This document shows positions 1-7,319 of a stretch of 35,093 nucleotides of DNA, piece by piece. The stretch spans positions 1 to 35,093 of the forward strand of contig DASVCZ010000020.1 of assembly GCA_036381335.1 (NCBI GenBank), in the 5' to 3' direction. The translations under genes were made by a program, and so were the position numbers. The notes beneath the pieces are model-generated. The model was not told the origin of the DNA. It did no database searches and was given only the letters and a program-made list of their open reading frames with translations. Every line of letters starts with the position of its first letter. Position 1 is the first letter of the stretch. Source of the stretch: DASVCZ01 sp036381335. GTDB taxonomy: Bacteria > Patescibacteriota > Microgenomatia > UBA1400 > PJMF01.

Positions 1-76
1 AGTCCTTTAGTTTCACTTTTTCGAGAGGTCTTAATTACTTGCGCTCTTGAGGAAAATAGAGTAGAGTACCCCTAAG

Positions 77-313
77 ATGTCCGATTCATCCTACAAGAAA
101 CCTCAAACTATCTCTGAAGCCTACAATAATCCTTATTACCAGGGAAAAATTGTGGTGGAGAGTCCCGAAGGCTTGTACTCAACCACTAAAGACGAAAACG
201 CAGTTAAAAAGCTACGTCAACTTCACAAAAAATATTCCTACGAAAAAATAACTACCACAGTCATTCCTAAAGGTATTATGATTACTATGCCCTTCGAGGT
301 AACACGTCGATGA
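77..313 (+). CDS. small hypothetical protein, partner of retropepsin-like protease
   Basis: A 78-residue protein with no signal peptide or membrane segment. It has a beta-rich pattern (QGKIVVE, then GLYST), a Lys-rich helix around residues 40-55, and a C-terminal stretch TTVIPKG. The shape resembles the small DUF5678-type proteins often found next to retropepsin-like proteases, but that is a resemblance by eye and not a search result. Its stop codon overlaps the next start (ATGA at 310-313), so the two are almost certainly translated together. The start follows a purine-rich leader without a strong Shine-Dalgarno sequence. Function is unknown; acting as a partner or substrate of the protease is an inference from coupling only. 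Confidence 0.7.
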   Translation: MSDSSYKKPQTISEAYNNPYYQGKIVVESPEGLYSTTKDENAVKKLRQLHKKYSYEKITTTVIPKGIMITMPFEVTRR

Positions 314-720
314 GTGCTTCCGCGATTTCCTTTCCTTATGAAGTTAAGTACACAACGGAGTTTGGCTCAATACCTAGGCCAGTGGCTGAAGTAAGTTTCT
401 TGACTGCTAATCAAGAGTGGAGAGGTGTCACGATGGTCATTGATACGGGAGCTGACTTGACCCTTTTACCTTCATATCTGGCTGTTTTTTTTGAAATAGA
501 CATTGATGCGTTAGAAAAAATTGAGACTCGTGGTATTAAAAGTAGTCACACCGTGTATTTGATGAGGAAAATGAGAGTTAAGATTGGTTTTTTTGAACGA
601 AGTATTCCTGTGGGATTTGTGAGAGACCGACGGATGCCCCCACTACTGGGCCGACACCAGTTTTTGGAGACGTTTGTAACCACGCTGGAGAAGGATAAAA
701 GAGTTATTTTTGCTGAGTAA
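310..720 (+). CDS. retropepsin-like (clan AA) aspartic protease family protein
   Basis: A 136-residue soluble protein. The motif VIDTGADLTLLP (about residues 43-54) is the classic retropepsin active-site loop Asp-Thr-Gly, followed by a hydrophobic strand. The C-terminal segment PPLLGRHQFLE resembles the LLGR/LLGxDxL segment of the family. Retropepsins are single-domain and act as homodimers, and the length fits one such domain. It is translationally coupled to the 78-residue gene upstream (ATGA overlap). Its 3' end overlaps the convergent murL-murD2 gene by 17 bp. The substrate cannot be inferred from sequence. The family assignment is strong; the role (processing the upstream partner, or part of a stress or toxin-like module) is speculative. 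Confidence 0.8.
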   Translation: MSASAISFPYEVKYTTEFGSIPRPVAEVSFLTANQEWRGVTMVIDTGADLTLLPSYLAVFFEIDIDALEKIETRGIKSSHTVYLMRKMRVKIGFFERSIPVGFVRDRRMPPLLGRHQFLETFVTTLEKDKRVIFAE

Positions 721-3472
721 CTTCCTGTTTAAACTGCTCGCCTCGATCGGCATAGTCCTTGAAAGTACCGAAGCTGGCGCTGGCGGGTGACATTAAAACT
801 ACCTCTCCTGGTTCAGCAACTTGCCAAGCTTGGGTTACAGCTTCTTCCATGGTTTCGACAAACGTAATCACAGGGGATGAAACGTTGCTTTTACGCAATG
901 CTGCCTCAATCGCTTGATGGATCTTCTCGCCTGTAGGCTTAAATAGGATGACTGCTTTTACTTTTGAGTTGATAATGGCCGAACCGAGGTCGGAATAATC
1001 CAAGCCGCGATTATAGCCACCCGCAATTAAGATGAGTGGCTTGTCATCAAAGGCCTTTAAAGCCGCAATCGTCGCCGGCGGATTAGTGGCCAATGAGTCG
1101 TTGATGAAAGTCACGCCGTTAATCTCAGCTACCTTTTCTAAGCGGTGGGGCAAAGGAGTGAACGTTTTGAGGGCAGCGGCGATTTGATCATTACTGATTC
1201 CTAAGTGCTGACCGATAATCAGCGAAGGCAGCAAGTTTAAGTAATTGTGCCAACCGACCACCTTCAATTCTGCTAAAGCCACTAAGGGAATTAATTTTTG
1301 GTTAATATCTGTCTGGCCAAAGCCAATGCGGGTGCCTGGGCTCAACTGAGCAATTTTGGTGGCCGTTTCTGAATCTTGGTTATAGAGAATCACATCCTCT
1401 TCGGTTTGGAAGCGAGCAATCTGGGACTTAGCGGTCCAGTACTCATCAAAATCAGCGTAGTAATCCAGGTGCTCGGGCAGAATGTCTTGAATGACGGCTA
1501 TGTCGGGACTGAAAGGCAGATCGGATAATTGGTGACTGGATAATTCAAGTACCAGATAGATAGGTTGGGGTGGGCTGAGTGAGGCGTGCGCTTCTTGTAA
1601 CACTTCCAGAGGTGGCTTACCAATGTTGCCGCCCAGGAAGGAGGTGAAGCCACTTTCTTTTAAGACGTGGTGAATGGCAGAAGAAGTGGTGCTCTTACCT
1701 TTGGTGCCGGTGATGCCGATGATGATCAGCTGATGACCTTGACTTTTTAATTTATTGACAGTTTCAAAAAATAACTGAGTGTTGGAACTTACTTCGGTAT
1801 CGGGAAAAAGTTCTTCAACTTGGTGGCGCCGGATGCCGGCGGAGCGGAAGACGAGGACAGGACCAGTCATCGGTGATAAAGAACGAGGCTGCTCAAACGA
1901 AAGTTTGGCATCTGTAGCGAGCAGCCGCTGCCAAGTCGGGTCCAGTACACTCAAAGGCTTTTCGTCAATCAGGGTGATTTCTTTATCTGGAAATTGAGCT
2001 CGTAAAAATCTATAAGTGGACAAGCCCTCACGGCCTAAACCAAAGATGAGTAAAGGGCGGAGAGCGTTCTTCAACAATGTTTCAAAGGTGGTGGGCAGAT
2101 TATGCTGCTGATTCCAGTCGTTCAATAGTCTCTGGGCATCATCATCACTGATATTGGCTATTTCGGGTTTCATTTTCTCTAATAATAAAGGCAGTGGCTG
2201 GCCCTGTTCTTGATATAGTTTTAGGCTCAGGTATAACGCCACTTGGGATTCTTGACGGGTCCCCACACACTCCCATGGTTTAACGCGCTCGGGGTGGATC
2301 AAGTCCAAGGCTTCGTCGATCAGCGATTCTTTCTCAAAGAGATTTTGACCAAAAATATCGATTAACTCGGTTTCACCCAAGAAGGGGAAGAGCATCAGCC
2401 AAGCAAATAAGCATTTGGAACACTCACCGCACCAGGAGTTTGTTTTTTGGCCGCGGTTGCAACTCCGGAACAGGGCCCGCAGTGGGTGGTGATCGGCAGT
2501 CAGCTGGACAAACAGCTGGCCAATTTGCAGTTCGTGCAGCGGGCGAAGGAAAGAGAAGTAGGAGGGAGACGGAGAACTCTCGACAGCCAACCATTGGCGA
2601 GCATAGGCTCGAAAGTCGTTTTCAAACTCCAGCGACTTGGAGTACTGGTGATTGACGATAGTGCCCAGGTACTCCACGTTGCCTTCACTAGCGCTGCGCT
2701 CATTGGACAAAGCGATATAAGGAAGGCCTTTCAAGGTGGCTACCAGGTAGGTAGTAAAAGCTAGGTAGGCAGAGAAGGGTGTGTGACCGTTAAGGTACCC
2801 TCGGCGGTTAAGTTCCAGTAGCGCCGGATCAATAGTCCGGCGGGCAATGAGGGGCCGGAGATCGGGATTCTGCCGGAGGAGCTCAGTCACGGCCGTAATG
2901 GGGTTGAGCGAAAAGGGTACCACCTTGACCTGACTGTGCTTGAGCAGCTCCAGGGTGACGATGGAGTCTTTGCCGCCGCCTAGGGGGACGAGTGTGGTCA
3001 GGGATGGGGTGCTGGTTGATGATGGTTGCGAAGCCGATTGGGCGGACGCTTGGGAGGCGAGAGGAGCCTTATCATGAGTAGTCTCAAAAGTGATAAAGTC
3101 CTTGTCAGTAAAATCTATCTCATTTCGGTAGAAAAACTCTCCCAACCCTTTTAGCAACAGTTTTTTCCACCACTTAATTTGGTCTTCACTTAAATAACCG
3201 GCTGCAAGCTTGATCACCGGCGAGCAGGTAGCTTTCCAATAGCTCGGGATTTCTATTAGTCCCAGGTGGAAGACTAGGTTTTCCAGCTGTCCAGGAGGCA
3301 ATCTGTCCAGATCTACTTGAGTCATACCTTCGATGACTATCTGGGGGCGAAAGGTTATATCTGGACTAATCGAAAACTCAAAAGTCAGCTCTAACCCTTG
3401 GGGTGTTAAGTGATGGTGATAAGCCTGGTACGTAAAAACTGGATGTTGGGCTCGCAGAGTGTGAAGATCCAT
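704..3472 (-). CDS. murL-murD2: fused MurL epimerase - MurD2 ligase (UDP-MurNAc-L-Ala-L-Glu ligase/epimerase)
   Basis: A 922-residue fusion. Residues 1 to about 455 look like MurL, the ATP-dependent UDP-MurNAc-L-Ala-L-Glu epimerase: LVPLGGGKDS (161-170), SNERSASEGN (256-265) and a Cys cluster C348-x2-C351-x2-C354. Residues of about 470-922 are a Mur ligase: Rossmann FGLGREGLS, P-loop GTKGKST (589-595), LELSSHQLSDL, EHLDYY and SPASASFGTFKDY. In the known pathway MurD2 adds L-Glu to UDP-MurNAc-L-Ala and MurL then epimerises it, so no glutamate racemase is needed. Ligase motifs deviate from canonical MurD (DSLATN for DSKATN, GGYNRGLD for GGxDKGxD), which fits MurD2. A Ser/Pro-rich linker (about 137-158) lies inside the MurL part. 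The start has TATAAT only 6 nt upstream, suggesting a leaderless mRNA, although a weak -35 leaves read-through from vapC possible. Confidence 0.88.
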   Translation of the reverse strand: MDLHTLRAQHPVFTYQAYHHHLTPQGLELTFEFSISPDITFRPQIVIEGMTQVDLDRLPPGQLENLVFHLGLIEIPSYWKATCSPVIKLAAGYLSEDQIKWWKKLLLKGLGEFFYRNEIDFTDKDFITFETTHDKAPLASQASAQSASQPSSTSTPSLTTLVPLGGGKDSIVTLELLKHSQVKVVPFSLNPITAVTELLRQNPDLRPLIARRTIDPALLELNRRGYLNGHTPFSAYLAFTTYLVATLKGLPYIALSNERSASEGNVEYLGTIVNHQYSKSLEFENDFRAYARQWLAVESSPSPSYFSFLRPLHELQIGQLFVQLTADHHPLRALFRSCNRGQKTNSWCGECSKCLFAWLMLFPFLGETELIDIFGQNLFEKESLIDEALDLIHPERVKPWECVGTRQESQVALYLSLKLYQEQGQPLPLLLEKMKPEIANISDDDAQRLLNDWNQQHNLPTTFETLLKNALRPLLIFGLGREGLSTYRFLRAQFPDKEITLIDEKPLSVLDPTWQRLLATDAKLSFEQPRSLSPMTGPVLVFRSAGIRRHQVEELFPDTEVSSNTQLFFETVNKLKSQGHQLIIIGITGTKGKSTTSSAIHHVLKESGFTSFLGGNIGKPPLEVLQEAHASLSPPQPIYLVLELSSHQLSDLPFSPDIAVIQDILPEHLDYYADFDEYWTAKSQIARFQTEEDVILYNQDSETATKIAQLSPGTRIGFGQTDINQKLIPLVALAELKVVGWHNYLNLLPSLIIGQHLGISNDQIAAALKTFTPLPHRLEKVAEINGVTFINDSLATNPPATIAALKAFDDKPLILIAGGYNRGLDYSDLGSAIINSKVKAVILFKPTGEKIHQAIEAALRKSNVSSPVITFVETMEEAVTQAWQVAEPGEVVLMSPASASFGTFKDYADRGEQFKQEVTQQK

Positions 3473-3479
3473 ACCAGCA

Positions 3480-3902
3480 TTATACCTTGCTCAACCACTC
3501 GGTTGGGGTAGAAACTGGGCAAATCGAGGTACCTTCGGCGAGCAACCGTTTATCCCAGGTGATTAAAGTAGCTTCATTTAAATGGGCAAGTAGGGCAATA
3601 CTAAAATCTGAAGCCTTAAGTGAAGTTTTACTCTTAGTTAAAAATGTAGCAACAGCATAGGTTAGCTCTTCGTTTAAGGGTAAACTCTGGAAACATTGGA
3701 GAATATCGGAAGCTTCTTGAATGGGATACTCTTGTTTATGCAGATTGACGAGCACTTCGAGAGTAACTAGTGTGGGAACTAAGATGATGCCAGGATTCTT
3801 TTCTAGATGAAAGAAAAGCTGTTGTGAAGCCTCACTAAAAGTATCTGGTTGGCCCAGCGCAGAGACGAAAACTGAACTATCAATCACATATTTGTTAATC
3901 AT
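3480..3902 (-). CDS. PIN-domain ribonuclease, VapC-type toxin
   Basis: A 140-residue PIN domain. The acidic metal-binding residues are visible in order: Asp in VIDSSVF near the N terminus, Glu in TLEVLVN, Asp in ASDFSIALLA and Asp in ITWDKRL. VapC toxins cleave RNA (often tRNA or rRNA) and are held inactive by the VapB antitoxin. The gene overlaps the 3' end of the ribbon-helix-helix gene by 8 bp, the usual antitoxin-first arrangement. Its stop codon lies 7 bp before the murL-murD2 start, so read-through into a cell-wall gene is possible. It is unusual to find a toxin gene directly upstream of an essential gene with so little room. Confidence 0.85.
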   Translation of the reverse strand: MINKYVIDSSVFVSALGQPDTFSEASQQLFFHLEKNPGIILVPTLVTLEVLVNLHKQEYPIQEASDILQCFQSLPLNEELTYAVATFLTKSKTSLKASDFSIALLAHLNEATLITWDKRLLAEGTSICPVSTPTEWLSKV

Positions 3903-4146
3903 CGTCTCTTTCTTCTCGAATCAAGTCGATAGCAGTTCTGCCTGAAACTTTAAGCAAAGCTCTTTGAGGGGGGCGGGCTAGAAAAGCTAATGCTTTTTGC
4001 TGAGGGTTGTGTGCACCATGCTCATCAGCCAATATCTGTTGAGCTCCTAACCTAATGAGATGAGACAGAGTGGTTTTTTTTCTTCGAGCGAGTTGGAGTA
4101 GCTGGCGGTGAGTTTCTGTTGGTAAATAAATCTGTGTTCTTGTCAT
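3895..4146 (-). CDS. ribbon-helix-helix antitoxin, VapB-type
   Basis: An 83-residue protein. The N terminus MTRTQIYLP followed by THRQLLQLARRKKTTLSHLIRLGAQ is a ribbon-helix-helix fold (one beta strand and two helices) that binds DNA as a dimer. The acidic, flexible C terminus (LIREERDDD) is the usual toxin-wrapping tail. I chose ATG at 4146 and not the more upstream in-frame ATG at 4206, because a promoter with TTGACG, a 17-bp spacer and TATACT ends 7 nt before 4146 and no ribosome-binding site is present. A 20-bp perfect palindrome covers that promoter, which fits autorepression by this protein. Confidence 0.82.
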   Translation of the reverse strand: MTRTQIYLPTETHRQLLQLARRKKTTLSHLIRLGAQQILADEHGAHNPQQKALAFLARPPQRALLKVSGRTAIDLIREERDDD

Positions 4147-4153
4147 AACTGGA

Positions 4154-4198
4154 AGTATAATGTATACATTATACATCGTCAAGAGCTGTGAGTATAAT
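4154..4198. promoter_or_regulatory. divergent promoters with 20-bp perfect palindromic operator
   Basis: The 20 bp at 4155-4174 read the same on both strands (half-site GTATAATGTA). On the minus strand TTGACG (4182-4177), a 17-bp spacer and TATACT (4159-4154) drive vapB. On the plus strand TATAAT (4193-4198) sits 6 nt before the ATG of the EEP gene at 4205, and a weak -35 would overlap the palindrome edge. The palindrome fills the spacer of the vapB promoter, so a dimeric ribbon-helix-helix repressor bound here would block it and possibly the divergent gene. Confidence 0.8.
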
Positions 4199-4204
4199 GA
4201 ATCC

Positions 4205-4969
4205 ATGCAACTTAAAGTCCTGACTTTAAATCTCTGGAACGGGGGCCGTCTCTGGGACCAGGCTCAAGCGTTTTTGGAAAAGGAGCAGGCAGATATTTTG
4301 CTTCTCCAGGAAGCGTACAATGGCACAAACCCGGCCTTTGAATCTCGGTTTCGGACAGTGAGTGTCCTCCAAGAAATGTTCCCTGAATACTCGTCAAACT
4401 TCGCCGCTACCTACCTAGATACCAGAAAGAATGAAGGCCAGATTGAGGACGGCCAACTGATCTTATCGCGGTTTCCCATCTTGCACAGCGTCAATATTTT
4501 TACCGATATTCCTTACGGCGAGTATGATCAGGACGCCACTACCGACTTCACCCGCTTTCCGGTTAACGTCCAGGTAGCCGTAATTGAAGTGGCGGGCAAA
4601 CCAGTTACACTCCTCAACGTTCACGGGCCGGTTAACTACGATGGCACGGCTGATACCGACCGCCGCTTGCGCCTGCGTGATGTCATTCTCCAAGAAATCG
4701 AGGGCCAGCCACATGCGATAGTAGGCGGAGACTTCAACGTTCAGCCGGCGACCGAGACCATCCGCTCTCTCAGTCGCGCGCTCACTCCGCTGTTTGCGGA
4801 AGGGGAGCTCACCACCACTTTTAACATGCGCCGCAAGTCTCATCCCGGTTATGCTACCGCCGCCGTGGACAATCTCTTCGTTACTTCCTCACTTAAAATC
4901 ATCAGCCGAGATTGTCCCGCTGTCGATGTTTCTGACCACCTGCCACTGGTGGCCACCCTGGAATTATAG
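4205..4969 (+). CDS. endonuclease/exonuclease/phosphatase (EEP) family protein
   Basis: A 254-residue metal-dependent phosphoesterase of the EEP (DNase I-like) fold. Family landmarks occur in order: LTLNLWNGG (N-terminal strand with Asn), LLLQEAYNG (metal-binding Glu), NVHGPVNYDG, GGDFNVQP (GDFN catalytic motif), VDNLFVTSS and SDHLPLVATLEL (terminal Asp-His). All catalytic motifs are intact. Whether it cuts nucleic acid, a phospholipid or a sugar phosphate cannot be told from sequence. I chose ATG 4205 because TATAAT ends 6 nt before it and there is no Shine-Dalgarno, which suggests a leaderless transcript. The protein has no signal peptide. Confidence 0.85.
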   Translation: MQLKVLTLNLWNGGRLWDQAQAFLEKEQADILLLQEAYNGTNPAFESRFRTVSVLQEMFPEYSSNFAATYLDTRKNEGQIEDGQLILSRFPILHSVNIFTDIPYGEYDQDATTDFTRFPVNVQVAVIEVAGKPVTLLNVHGPVNYDGTADTDRRLRLRDVILQEIEGQPHAIVGGDFNVQPATETIRSLSRALTPLFAEGELTTTFNMRRKSHPGYATAAVDNLFVTSSLKIISRDCPAVDVSDHLPLVATLEL

Positions 4970-5363
4970 GACTTAAAAAGCTATAGGACTTTCTAAAATG
5001 CCCACAAAAGAGGTTCCTTGCCACCGAGAAGTAAAACCTTCTTTGGGCGGGGAAAAAGCGGGTTGTTAAAAATAAGTTCAAGCGGATATATATCTGGACA
5101 AAATGTACTCTAAAATGACGAAATGGAGCAAAGTCCGTGTGTTCAAAATGGGGTTAAAAATTGCACAAACAGGCTTCTCCCACTATACTTAAGCGTAGAG
5201 CAGTCAAAAAAACAGTAAAATAGCGAAGATTACCCAAAAGGGCGAAACCACATGAGCGATTTTGGTAAGTATTCAATAAGTAGAAGGGTGTTGGAAAGTA
5301 AAACCAACCAATTCTTTTCGGTTAATTTTCGTGAAGCACCTACCAAAAACAAGAGCCTAAACT
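4970..5363 (+). promoter_or_regulatory. intergenic region with promoter and 5' leader of the glycosyltransferase gene
   Basis: No coding sequence is seen here. A strong promoter lies at 5161-5189: TTGCAC, 17-bp spacer, TATACT. A transcript starting near 5196 would have a leader of about 165 nt. Two short hairpins are visible in it: CCAAAA with TTTTGG (about 5233-5264) and GTTGG with CCAAC (about 5290-5310). I do not recognise a riboswitch family. The first 190 bp of the gap hold nothing I can identify. Confidence 0.6.
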
Positions 5364-6251
5364 ATGAAAAAGATTGATAAAAGCGCCAATGTTTTGGGTC
5401 AAACCTTTTTTAGCAAAAGTAAAGATCAATTGCTAAATGACATCGAGATCGCCCTCAAAGAGGGCTCCAGGCCCTATGTTATCTTTACCCCAAATCCCGA
5501 ACATCTGATGATTACCAAAGAAAAACCCGGTTTCGGACAGGTTTTGGCGCGGGCAGACGTCCGAATTCCCGATGGTGTCTCCATTGTGATGGCTTCGCGT
5601 TTGTTGCATTTGGTGGGTAAGTCTCAACCGATCGCGGAGCGGATTCCGGGAGTTGAATTGGCGGTTGATGTGCTGCAAATGGCAGCAGAAAAAAACTGGA
5701 CGGTGCTGATAGTAGGTGGGCGGGGATATCATCACCACGCAGTCACCAGCGAAGATCAGAGCCCGCATGATGCAAGGGCGAAAAGTAGGCGTCGCGTGCC
5801 CACAGAGAGTACCAGCAGCTGGACGATTGAGAGATATCCGTCTGCCACGGAAACTCATACTCCAACTAGGACTCATTCGCCGACTCGTTTGTGGTGGGTG
5901 GAGGCATATAAAGATGCGGCTAACCCCACGGTTAAAGAAGAGATGGAATTGAAAAAAAACCTGGAAACTCTGCAGCCTGAAGTGGTGATGGTGGCCTTGG
6001 GTGCACCCCTGCAAGAAGAGTGGATAGTGATGCATTACGAATTATTAAGAGATAATAAAGTAAAGATTGCTATGGTGGTGGGTGGGGCTTTTGACATGTT
6101 GACGGGCAAGACTCAAAGAGCGCCATTACTATATAGAAAAATAGGTTTTGAGTGGCTTTATCGTTTGTGGCAGGAACCGTGGCGGTGGAGAAGACAGTTG
6201 CGGTTGGTCAGGTTCGTAGGTGAATTGTTGAAAGAAGTAATTATTCCTTAG
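5364..6251 (+). CDS. WecG/TagA/CpsF-family glycosyltransferase
   Basis: A 295-residue protein. Landmarks are TPNPEHLMITKE, ADVRIPDGVSIVMASRL, RIPGVEL, VLIVGG, VMVALGAPLQEEWI and a basic C-terminal tail (WRWRRQLRLVRFVGE) that would sit on the membrane. Members transfer a sugar (ManNAcA or ManNAc) from a UDP donor to a lipid-linked acceptor in surface-polysaccharide or teichoic-acid synthesis. Between VLIVGG and LWWVEAYKDA there is an insertion of roughly 55 residues with odd composition (rich in His, Ser, Thr, Arg and Pro; TRTHSPTRL). It replaces the usual short variable loop, but the flanks stay in frame. The gene is driven by the 5161-5189 promoter and its 3' end overlaps the convergent small gene by 11 bp. 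Confidence 0.82.
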   Translation: MKKIDKSANVLGQTFFSKSKDQLLNDIEIALKEGSRPYVIFTPNPEHLMITKEKPGFGQVLARADVRIPDGVSIVMASRLLHLVGKSQPIAERIPGVELAVDVLQMAAEKNWTVLIVGGRGYHHHAVTSEDQSPHDARAKSRRRVPTESTSSWTIERYPSATETHTPTRTHSPTRLWWVEAYKDAANPTVKEEMELKKNLETLQPEVVMVALGAPLQEEWIVMHYELLRDNKVKIAMVVGGAFDMLTGKTQRAPLLYRKIGFEWLYRLWQEPWRWRRQLRLVRFVGELLKEVIIP

Positions 6252-6555
6252 AAGATTCGTCTTCACTTCTTCGATTTAAACCGTAGGTTATTTTTACATG
6301 CTCACTTTGAATGAGATCAAATATTAGTTCTTCAGGTTGTAAGCGTTGAGCGTACGCAAACTGAGTCAGTTCATCAAATATTCTTGTAACTTCGCGGGGA
6401 AGATGCGTCAGAAGCGCAAAGGAGAAAGCTTGGGCTTCCCTTACGTCATCCAACAACCTAAACACCTCGTTTTTCTTTTTAAGAGGAGTACAGTTTATGA
6501 GTTCTTGCCTAAAGCGGGTTTGAACGTCTTTTAACCAAGGAGCATGTGACCCCAT
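6241..6555 (-). CDS. small hypothetical protein downstream of HTH gene
   Basis: A 104-residue, mostly helical, soluble protein (DVREAQAFSFALLTHLPREV, then EELIFDLIQSEHVKI). I do not recognise a family. The start lies 3 bp after the stop of the HTH gene 6559-6843, and the ribosome-binding site (GAGGAT) is inside that gene's end, so the two form one translational unit. The 3' end overlaps the glycosyltransferase gene on the other strand by 11 bp. Being co-transcribed with a DNA-binding protein suggests a regulatory role, but this is inference. Confidence 0.7.
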   Translation of the reverse strand: MGSHAPWLKDVQTRFRQELINCTPLKKKNEVFRLLDDVREAQAFSFALLTHLPREVTRIFDELTQFAYAQRLQPEELIFDLIQSEHVKITYGLNRRSEDESSKE

Positions 6556-6558
6556 GTT

Positions 6559-6843
6559 TTAATCCTCATCCGTGGGGTTAACCCCGAGCAACCACATGAC
6601 GGCTTCTTTTTTGTAGCGGCGGTCGCCTCGAGAATTAATCCGGATGGCGGGCAGCTTACCACGTTTGCCCCAGCGCTTGATGGTCAGGGGAGAGACGCGT
6701 AAGAGGTCGGCCACTTCGCGGACGGTCAGTAGGTCGGGTAGGTTATTAATATCCAGTTTTTGGGCATCGTCAGCGCGTCCGGTTTTTTTGTCATCGAGCG
6801 CATCAGCGGCCATTGGGTTAGTTTGAGCATTTAGGTCTGCCAT
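6559..6843 (-). CDS. MerR/excisionase-type helix-turn-helix protein
   Basis: A 94-residue protein with a C-terminal winged HTH: LLTVREVADLLRVSPLTIKRWGKRGKLPAIRI, then RRYKKEAVMWLLG. This is the DNA-binding domain shared by excisionases, MerR and BldC-like regulators. The first 35 residues are polar and probably disordered. I chose ATG 6843 because AAGGA lies 9 nt upstream; another in-frame ATG at 6861 has no such site. A 17-bp inverted repeat (6864-6880) just upstream could be its operator. It is translationally linked to the unknown gene 6241-6555. Confidence 0.82.
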   Translation of the reverse strand: MADLNAQTNPMAADALDDKKTGRADDAQKLDINNLPDLLTVREVADLLRVSPLTIKRWGKRGKLPAIRINSRGDRRYKKEAVMWLLGVNPTDED

Positions 6844-6863
6844 GGTTCCGTATCCTTTCATGG

Positions 6864-6880
6864 ATTAACGTATTGTTAAT
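6864..6880. repeat. 17-bp inverted repeat upstream of HTH gene, possible operator
   Basis: ATTAAC and GTTAAT form a 6-bp inverted repeat with a 5-bp spacer, located about 20 bp upstream of the chosen HTH start. It is the size of a typical dimer binding site, so autoregulation is plausible but unproven. Confidence 0.5.
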
Positions 6881-6898
6881 GAATGGTTCAGCGAAGAC

Positions 6899-7017
6899 TG
6901 GGCAGTTTGATCGGAACCGGTGAGAATAGATCAAACAATGCCGAACCTACTATCAACAGTAGCAGAGTAAGTGCAAACGGGTCAAGCAGGAAAATGCTGG
7001 AGAAGAAAAACTGCCCA
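6899..7017. ncRNA. candidate structured RNA (multibranch), unassigned family
   Basis: A closing stem TGGGCAGTTT (6899-6908) with AAACTGCCCA (7008-7017) is perfect over 10 bp. Inside are three local hairpins: GTTTGATC with GATCAAAC (8 bp; it competes for part of the closing stem), CTACT with AGTAG, and AGCA with TGCT around a GGAAAA loop. Together they make a multibranch structure of about 119 nt. On the minus strand it would be the 5' leader of the HTH gene; on the plus strand a free RNA. I see no SRP, tmRNA or RNase P signature. The rest of the gap 7018-7230 is AT-rich with one weak inverted repeat (TAGGCT with AGCCTA, about 7161-7190). Confidence 0.4.
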
Positions 7018-7235
7018 AAAGCTTTTAAATATCGCCAACATTTTCGGCCTTAATAGAAACAATTTTCCAGATGTAAATTAATTAAAAAACATATTTTTAA
7101 TGATGCAAATTCGGGTGGTAATAAACTAGGAAAGGAATGGGGTGAAAGTTATTCACAAATTAGGCTTATAATAATTAAAAATGAAGCCTATAGTATTTTA
7201 AAATGAAGAAGATGTGGATTAACTAAAGGAAATCC

Positions 7236-7269
7236 AAAAACCCCCGCCTTTCTTTCGATCAGCAGGGGT
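7236..7269 (-). terminator. rho-independent terminator of rplJ-rplL
   Basis: Read on the minus strand, ACCCCTGC pairs with GCGGGGGT around a 14-nt loop and is followed by a T run. It sits about 50 nt past the rplL stop codon. Confidence 0.85.
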
Positions 7270-7319
7270 CTTCTCAAACTCTCAATTCGTAATTCTTAAT
7301 TCGAATCTCAAGTTTTAAT

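Noticed and set aside
2440..2764. Open frames on the plus strand inside murL-murD2
   Set aside because: They lie wholly within the long, well-supported minus-strand gene and have biased composition without motifs or ribosome-binding sites.
5196..5363. c-di-GMP riboswitch in the leader of the glycosyltransferase gene
   Set aside because: A stretch AAAGGGCGAAACC recalls the GEMM motif, but the conserved partner segments and receptor helix are not found.
5433..6035. 200-codon minus-strand frame inside the glycosyltransferase gene
   Set aside because: Its length is striking, but the composition (many His, Gln and Phe) is typical of an antisense shadow and no start signal is seen. The plus-strand product has family motifs on both sides.
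6899..7017. SRP RNA (4.5S) or tmRNA
   Set aside because: A GGAAAA loop and GGGTCA stretch look superficially SRP-like, but the conserved asymmetric loop (AGCAG opposite the CAGG strand) and tmRNA ends are absent.
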